Positions 60,701 to 64,000 of a DNA stretch of 64,000 nucleotides are shown piece after piece. Source of the stretch: Apostichopus japonicus (taxonomy: Eukaryota > Echinodermata > Holothuroidea > Aspidochirotida > Stichopodidae); the NCBI RefSeq assembly GCF_037975245.1, contig NC_092580.1, positions 22,370,501 through 22,434,500 on the forward strand, in the 5' to 3' direction. The position numbers and the translations under genes were made by a program. Under the pieces are notes generated by a model. That model was not told the DNA's origin and made no database searches. It saw nothing but the letters and a program-made list of their open reading frames with translations. The stretch's first letter is position 1. Each line of letters opens with the position of its first letter.

Positions 60701-62216
60701 AGGAGAGAAGGTCAACAATCATTGGAATTAACCATCAATTGTCGAATATTTATTCAAAATAAAGGACCCAACGAAAGCCAACCTTAGATACTACATGATA
60801 CCTCTCAGGGCAAATTTTTAATTTTTAAAACCCAGAATAAATCCTTAAGACTTTGATCTGCCTTTGTATAATACGATATTCTTAACTTCGCATGTCATCG
60901 GGGCAGACAGTAACACTCTCTTCTTTGCAGTTTTTTCTATCACAGGGACCGTGGGACAGGGACAGTGGATTATATTGCTGGGACCTACCTGTAATCTCGG
61001 CTGGAAAAGCTCCGTAGAAGGTGCGGCTTCTGATTTTAATCACTGGCTTTGCTATTTCCAACAAGAATGTGTAATTGATCAATGAATATCACATGATCAA
61101 ACAAGGAGAAAGCAGTGAAAAAGTCACATTTATCATCAGCTTCTGTAGTTCAATAGTGCAACATGTTGTACAAGTTTACATCTCCAACATCCAAATTTTT
61201 TATTTATTTAATTTTATTAACTGTTTGCCAACCAGCCTAGATGCAATATAGGCCTACTGAAGGCCTATTGAAGATTTCAACTGCCTAATTTCCTCTCTCA
61301 ACATCAACTCACAGTTTGAAGGACTCCTTGTCTGTAACCATTACAAGAGACTAATTAAAATGTATATATTTTTAACATGCTTAACTTGGAGTGGACGGGG
61401 CAGATATAGATGATCTTTAATCTCCTTAAAATTATGAATCATATAAACAACATATTACTCACCATTAGGATTTTATTGAATTTGAACCTTCGGTGATCGT
61501 GAGAGCGCAACAACCCTTTCATTGACATTAATTGAAGGGCACTGGAGTTTCAAAGCCTTGACAAAGTCATCTGTCATATTTCTGGAGAAGTGAACTTTTT
61601 CTGCTTTGGTCAAGAAGCAACGAGAATATTCAAACGCTGATCTAACATTAGTGCTGCCATGGCATAGAAACAGAAAATATTTCAGTTTATGCAGTGCAGA
61701 TGCCTTGGTATCATTTTCAAATCTGAAGAAAGATTTATGTTGGTCAGCAATTCCTGGTTTCAAAACTATTTTCTTGTGATTGCTTCCCTGATCACTCAAT
61801 GATGTTACGACAAAAATATCTTGAAAATCTAACATTGATTTGGTCAAGGAATCTTCATTATGACCAAGTTCATCTTTTTCTTCCTCTGAGGCAGCTATAC
61901 GGAAGTAATGACTGGCTTTGGAGAATTTTCCTTTGTTTAACTTCTCATTGACGACCACAGCCAACTCTAACTTCAGTAACGCAACATTTCTTGGGGTGTC
62001 CAGAGCAATGAAGTCCCTAGAACAAAGTATACCAGATGTTCTACAAAGATCATCTTGAACTGACTGGTAATTGAATGATGGATCTCTCTCCTTATACAAT
62101 TTCCCAAGCATCTCCCATGACAATGGTTGCCCCTTTTCTGTCAAAATTTGTCGGACAACTTCTGTCTGTTCAGTATGGGAAGCAGCATCTTGTGGGTAAT
62201 TCCCACTTGCCATCAT
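45915..62216 (-). CDS. second copy of the repeat/pseudo-nuclease/Ycf45-type ATPase gene, probably disrupted
   Basis: Exons 5' to 3': 61463-62216, 59808-60587, 56631-57389, 53865-54475, 52820-52900, 52073-52308, 50791-51298, 48509-48723, 47878-48033, 47390-47612, 46630-46686, 45915-46403. Lengths and phases equal those of copy 1, except exon A (6 nt shorter), F (6 nt shorter), I (24 nt longer), N (6 nt shorter) and the absence of a usable D exon. They sum to 4869 nt in frame, but an in-frame TAA at 61473-61475 would stop translation after 247 residues. Otherwise every splice site and motif is kept, including Walker A and the Walker B glutamine. It is either a recent pseudogene, a source of a short domain-A protein plus a product from a downstream start, or a gene hit by an assembly error. 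Confidence 0.7.
49310..50552 (-). mobile_element. non-LTR retrotransposon 3' fragment inserted in copy 2 intron
   Basis: Absent from copy 1, where GAGATTGT is joined directly to AAGACATG (23921-23934). Minus-strand frames show the C-terminal part of a reverse transcriptase of the common non-LTR type: KDIKRRIGITNDAFN near 50090, KIDTFQRRLLRNILNIRW near 49910, and RRLRFFGHVARLQEDAR near 49770. Frames shift between these blocks and stops occur, so it is dead. Confidence 0.8.
50791..51298 (-). CDS. copy 2 exon I, Ser/Thr/Gln-rich linker
   Basis: 508 nt, phase 2 to 0. Equivalent to exon I of copy 1 but 24 nt longer in the SQNSMM repeat area (extra VNGGTVQMIPPG). The flanking DSSTSTTTPTPSS and PPQNDWFSEE are conserved. 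Confidence 0.65.
51663..51880. mobile_element. copy 2-specific insertion with 10-bp target-site duplication
   Basis: Flanked by GAAGTGTAAA on both sides (51653-51662 and 51871-51880); copy 1 has a single related site near 25163. It begins with the CTGACGTTTCGATTCTAGCAGG motif of the fold-back element at 26993, so the two are likely one family, here with one arm only. Confidence 0.65.
52073..52900 (-). CDS. copy 2 exons G-H, exonuclease-like segment
   Basis: Exons 52820-52900 and 52073-52308. VTFDCESVGKVLLERLDLKL then GTVFDIK is closer to the EXD1-type G-x-x-L ... NVFDTQ pattern than copy 1 (glycine after ESV). The donor of exon H is GTAATT, weaker than GTAAGC in copy 1. Open reading frame throughout. 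Confidence 0.6.
53607..53657. repeat. 17-bp tandem repeat, three units
   Basis: AAATGGCAGCCTTATAA in three consecutive units (third with one change) in the intron of copy 2; copy 1 has no array at the matching place near 27590. Confidence 0.9.
53865..54475 (-). CDS. copy 2 exon F
   Basis: 611 nt, phase 1 to 0, equivalent to exon F of copy 1. Non-chimeric: PDKGPTPSILPVQGALPS continues where FC1/FC2 of copy 1 switch to exon C sequence. Contains the basic block KTARKRSKKKK and WTKLCDFLKNQKVVM. Confidence 0.7.
55250..55640 (-). mobile_element. SINE-like element, tRNA-derived, family member 2
   Basis: Related to 16780-17245. On the minus strand it begins near 55555 with a perfect A box, TGGCGAAGTGG (55532-55542); the B box is eroded. 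It sits directly at the broken end of the D relic exon, so its insertion or a linked deletion may have destroyed that exon. Confidence 0.55.
55748..56205 (-). pseudogene. decayed relic of repeat exon D in copy 2
   Basis: Clearly homologous to the first 60 percent of the D exons of copy 1 (for example around HPMLWRDLEE and HFPSVFVM). It has an in-frame TAA (55781-55783), indels that shift the frame and no 3' part; homology stops near 55748, beside a SINE-like element. It cannot serve as a normal exon. Confidence 0.85.
56631..57389 (-). CDS. copy 2 exon C, repeat domain C
   Basis: 759 nt, same as copy 1; GYPMSWTEF, SKDFVALNSP, LWKFPKVFVI and LNYFVNIC. It ends DNEVQIG at a GTAAAG donor. Splicing from here straight to exon F keeps the frame because all are phase 1. 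Confidence 0.7.
57523..58523. mobile_element. 1.0-kb insertion in copy 2 intron, GACTA duplication
   Basis: Present between exons B and C of copy 2 and absent in copy 1 near 37160. Flanked by GACTA (57518-57522 and 58524-58528). Both ends carry similar direct sequences with AAGTG...GACAACCAAAAA-TC and GTTGTCCGA/GCTGTCCGA words (about 57524-57592 and 58416-58482). A 97-residue open frame inside (57808-58101, plus) is not recognised. Confidence 0.6.
59808..60587 (-). CDS. copy 2 exon B, repeat domain B
   Basis: 780 nt, same length and phase as in copy 1; DGPLSWKCF, SPDFISIYND, LNHSNIFRM and LKYFLNLC are kept. Open throughout, with scattered substitutions and no frameshift. Confidence 0.7.
60929..61093. 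mobile_element. 165-bp insertion in copy 2 intron
   Basis: Interrupts the CTTTGCAG/ATGATCAAAC sequence that is continuous in copy 1 (39708-39720). Content not recognised. Confidence 0.45.
61463..62216 (-). CDS. copy 2 exon A with premature stop
   Basis: Starts MMASGNYPQD and carries GQPLSWEMLGKLY, SRDFIALDTP, LDFQDIFVV and LKYFLFLC. The last codons read VQIQ then TAA (61473-61475), where copy 1 reads VQIQNNPNG. The two genes have equal length there and differ by rearranged A/T bases. The GTGAGT donor after the stop is intact. Confidence 0.7.
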
Positions 62217-62238
62217 GCTTATGGTTTAAGTCTGTGTA
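62217..62238 (-). promoter_or_regulatory. 5' UTR part of first coding exon, copy 2
   Basis: Same organisation as copy 1: an acceptor (TTTCACAG) sits 22 bases before the ATG. Confidence 0.45.
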
Positions 62239-64000
62239 CTGTGAAAGACAAAATTAAATTTGATATGGCATTTTACATATATGTTAACACCAGAAATCTA
62301 AGCCAGTGTTGTTACTGGCAGCGAGTCAGTCCTCAGTCCTTGTACATTGCTACAAATATTAGAATTAAAAGTAGAAGTGTATACAAAATGAATACCATTT
62401 TACTAGAGGACAGTCAAATATCCTCCTGTGGAAAAGTCACTTGTATGTATGTATGTATGTATATGTGATCTTCCCGCAAGCAGGAACTCGCGAAAGAAGC
62501 CATGGAGGCTTGTAGACTCGCAAGCTGACCGAAGCCAATCTCTCGGCACACATCCATTTAACGTCCATGTCGGGAAGTTGTTATTGAACAACACCCTTGC
62601 CAGACGACACACATTGCTGTCGGCGGGGAATCGAACCGGGAATCTCATGACTGGGAGACGCCGGCATTAACCACTAGGCTATACACCACTAGGCATTAAC
62701 CACTAGGCTATACTTAAATAGAATTACTTCCTAGAGCCAGTCACTAAACCTGGAGGGGGGGGCATTTGTTATTGTGTCCTCCACCCATCAGAAGTGTCCC
62801 CCCATGACTGAAGCCCCTGAGTTCATATTCAAATGGTCCACACTTTCGGACCGATTTTGATATTACAGTGTCAAGTTTGATTGACATGACATGAACTAGG
62901 CCTATAACTTTTAGTATACTGGAAAAAATCAGTCTGCAATTATTTCAGTGTGAGTTTATCATCACAAACACTTTATCTCACTGCATGGTAATTGTTTGGC
63001 AGCTGACATATTAGAACCAAAAACTGATTGCATGAGTAAGGTTAGACGCAGGCGCTCCAACGATTGTCACACAGTAATAACATACATAATTTATATATAA
63101 AAGAATAGGCCTACGTAGAAAAAGTGGCCGCGCCTGTCGGTCAGCATAGGCTTGGTTATGCCATATATAATGTAATAAATAGGCTAGCAGGATTATTACC
63201 ATAAACATAACCACTTTGTGCACATACGAGACTGAGCCTTCAGTTGGTCATAGCTTCTCACAGACATCGAACATATCTCCCAAGGTTGGATTTGATTAGG
63301 AGGAAACAAACGTCTTGTTTATGTAACATGGTCTTAACAATATGTTCTCTAACTCTTTGAGGTTAATTGGTCCAAAGGCGGTTTCCATAGTTCAATGTGA
63401 TTACGCCCAAGCTCCGTATTGTTGCTATTTTTAGTTTTTTGGATTTTCCCCTTTATTGGCCGAGGTGGTACATAAACAAATCTCGTAAGATCATAACTAA
63501 GTTCAGTTCAGAGCCACTCGCTACATCTGTGATCAGATTTTGTCGTACCACTACCAGACTGATGAGGGAATTGAATGATATGTACGTTTGTCGCGAAGAA
63601 GCCATTTATTCTCGTTTAACTTTTGTGAGGTATCCTTCATTTATTAAAAGTCGAGCACATTACAGTTGTCTATGAATGAGTTTACAACTATTGGATCAAA
63701 TTTTGCTGGGTAACAACTAAAAATTTGTCTTCTTTCTCTCGTAAAACTATATTAGTCCCTGTAATTATATTTGGTACAATGCTAGGTTAGGTCTTTAGCC
63801 ATACATTAGACTATAGTTAGATTAGAGAGCATGCCAACTCTTTGTAGCATATGGTAGAATCAGTTATGATTGCGAACTAGAATATGTTACCCACTATCAC
63901 ATTAAATGATCCAATTTGTAATTATCTAGCTTTTGCATGACGTAACAAAAATATTCAAGTATTTTGAAAAAAATACTAATCAACCATGCACTTATTTCCT
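62239..64000. other. duplicated 5' flank of copy 2, to window edge
   Basis: Matches 41216 to about 42730 with few changes apart from a SINE insertion at 62443-62711. It presumably holds an upstream non-coding exon and promoter. Homology is still present at the last base of the window, so the duplicated segment extends further. Confidence 0.75.
62443..62711 (-). mobile_element. complete tRNA-derived SINE, copy 2 only
   Basis: Read on the minus strand: A box TAGCCTAGTGG (62671-62681, itself in a short duplication), B box GGTTCGATTCC (62627-62637), a body, and a (CATA)n 3' tail (62443-62464). It is flanked by ACTT at 62439-62442 and 62712-62715. Copy 1 shows the empty site around 41427. Confidence 0.82.

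Noticed and set aside
62627-62681. A and B boxes as a functional tRNA gene
   Set aside because: No complete cloverleaf is formed; the (CATA)n tail and target duplication show a SINE.
63397-63675. 92-residue plus-strand frame in the 5' flank of copy 2
   Set aside because: It begins at a non-ATG codon and the frame is not kept over its full length in the copy 1 flank; conserved sequence there is better explained by recent duplication.

Overview
The window is animal nuclear DNA. Genes are split into many short exons with GT/AG junctions, and introns are rich in microsatellites and tRNA-derived SINE-like repeats. The base composition is AT-rich and the short word aggcctat recurs. This suits a marine invertebrate deuterostome, most likely an echinoderm such as a sea cucumber, but that is an impression and not a proof. 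All recognised genes lie on the minus strand.

Region 1 (about 370-14468) holds the start and most of an RBM5/RBM10-type splicing regulator. Nineteen coding exons give RS-like N-terminus, RRM1, RanBP2 zinc finger, RRM2, OCRE domain, a C2H2 finger and the conserved MKYRDRA segment. The last exon seen ends in a splice donor, so the expected G-patch lies left of the window. Region 2 (14469-19846) is intergenic, with simple repeats and one SINE-like element.

Region 3 (19847-41193) is a 17-exon gene for a predicted protein of 2516 residues that I cannot match to a named animal protein. It starts with six related domains of about 250 residues, each encoded by one phase 1-1 exon. They are followed by a Ser/Lys-rich linker, a segment shaped like a DEDD 3'-5' exonuclease of the EXD1/Egalitarian kind without visible catalytic acids, a Ser/Gln-rich linker, and a C-terminal ATPase of the Ycf45/SpoIIIAA family. 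That family is best known from cyanobacteria, plastids and spore-formers. Walker A is intact but the Walker B glutamate is a glutamine. A 2.6-2.8 kb segment inside the gene is tandemly triplicated, and its junction runs through coding sequence and makes in-frame chimeric exons.

Region 4 (41216-45914) is intergenic, with a TTAACACTAG-type array and a 95-bp minisatellite of about six units. Region 5 (45915-62216) is a second copy of the Region 3 gene. Its exon frame is otherwise conserved, but it has an in-frame TAA near the end of its first coding exon, lacks the triplication, and keeps only a decayed relic of the triplicated domain exon. Introns of the two copies differ by several insertions (SINE, non-LTR retrotransposon fragment, fold-back-related elements), some with target-site duplications. 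The upstream flank is duplicated too and runs to the window edge.
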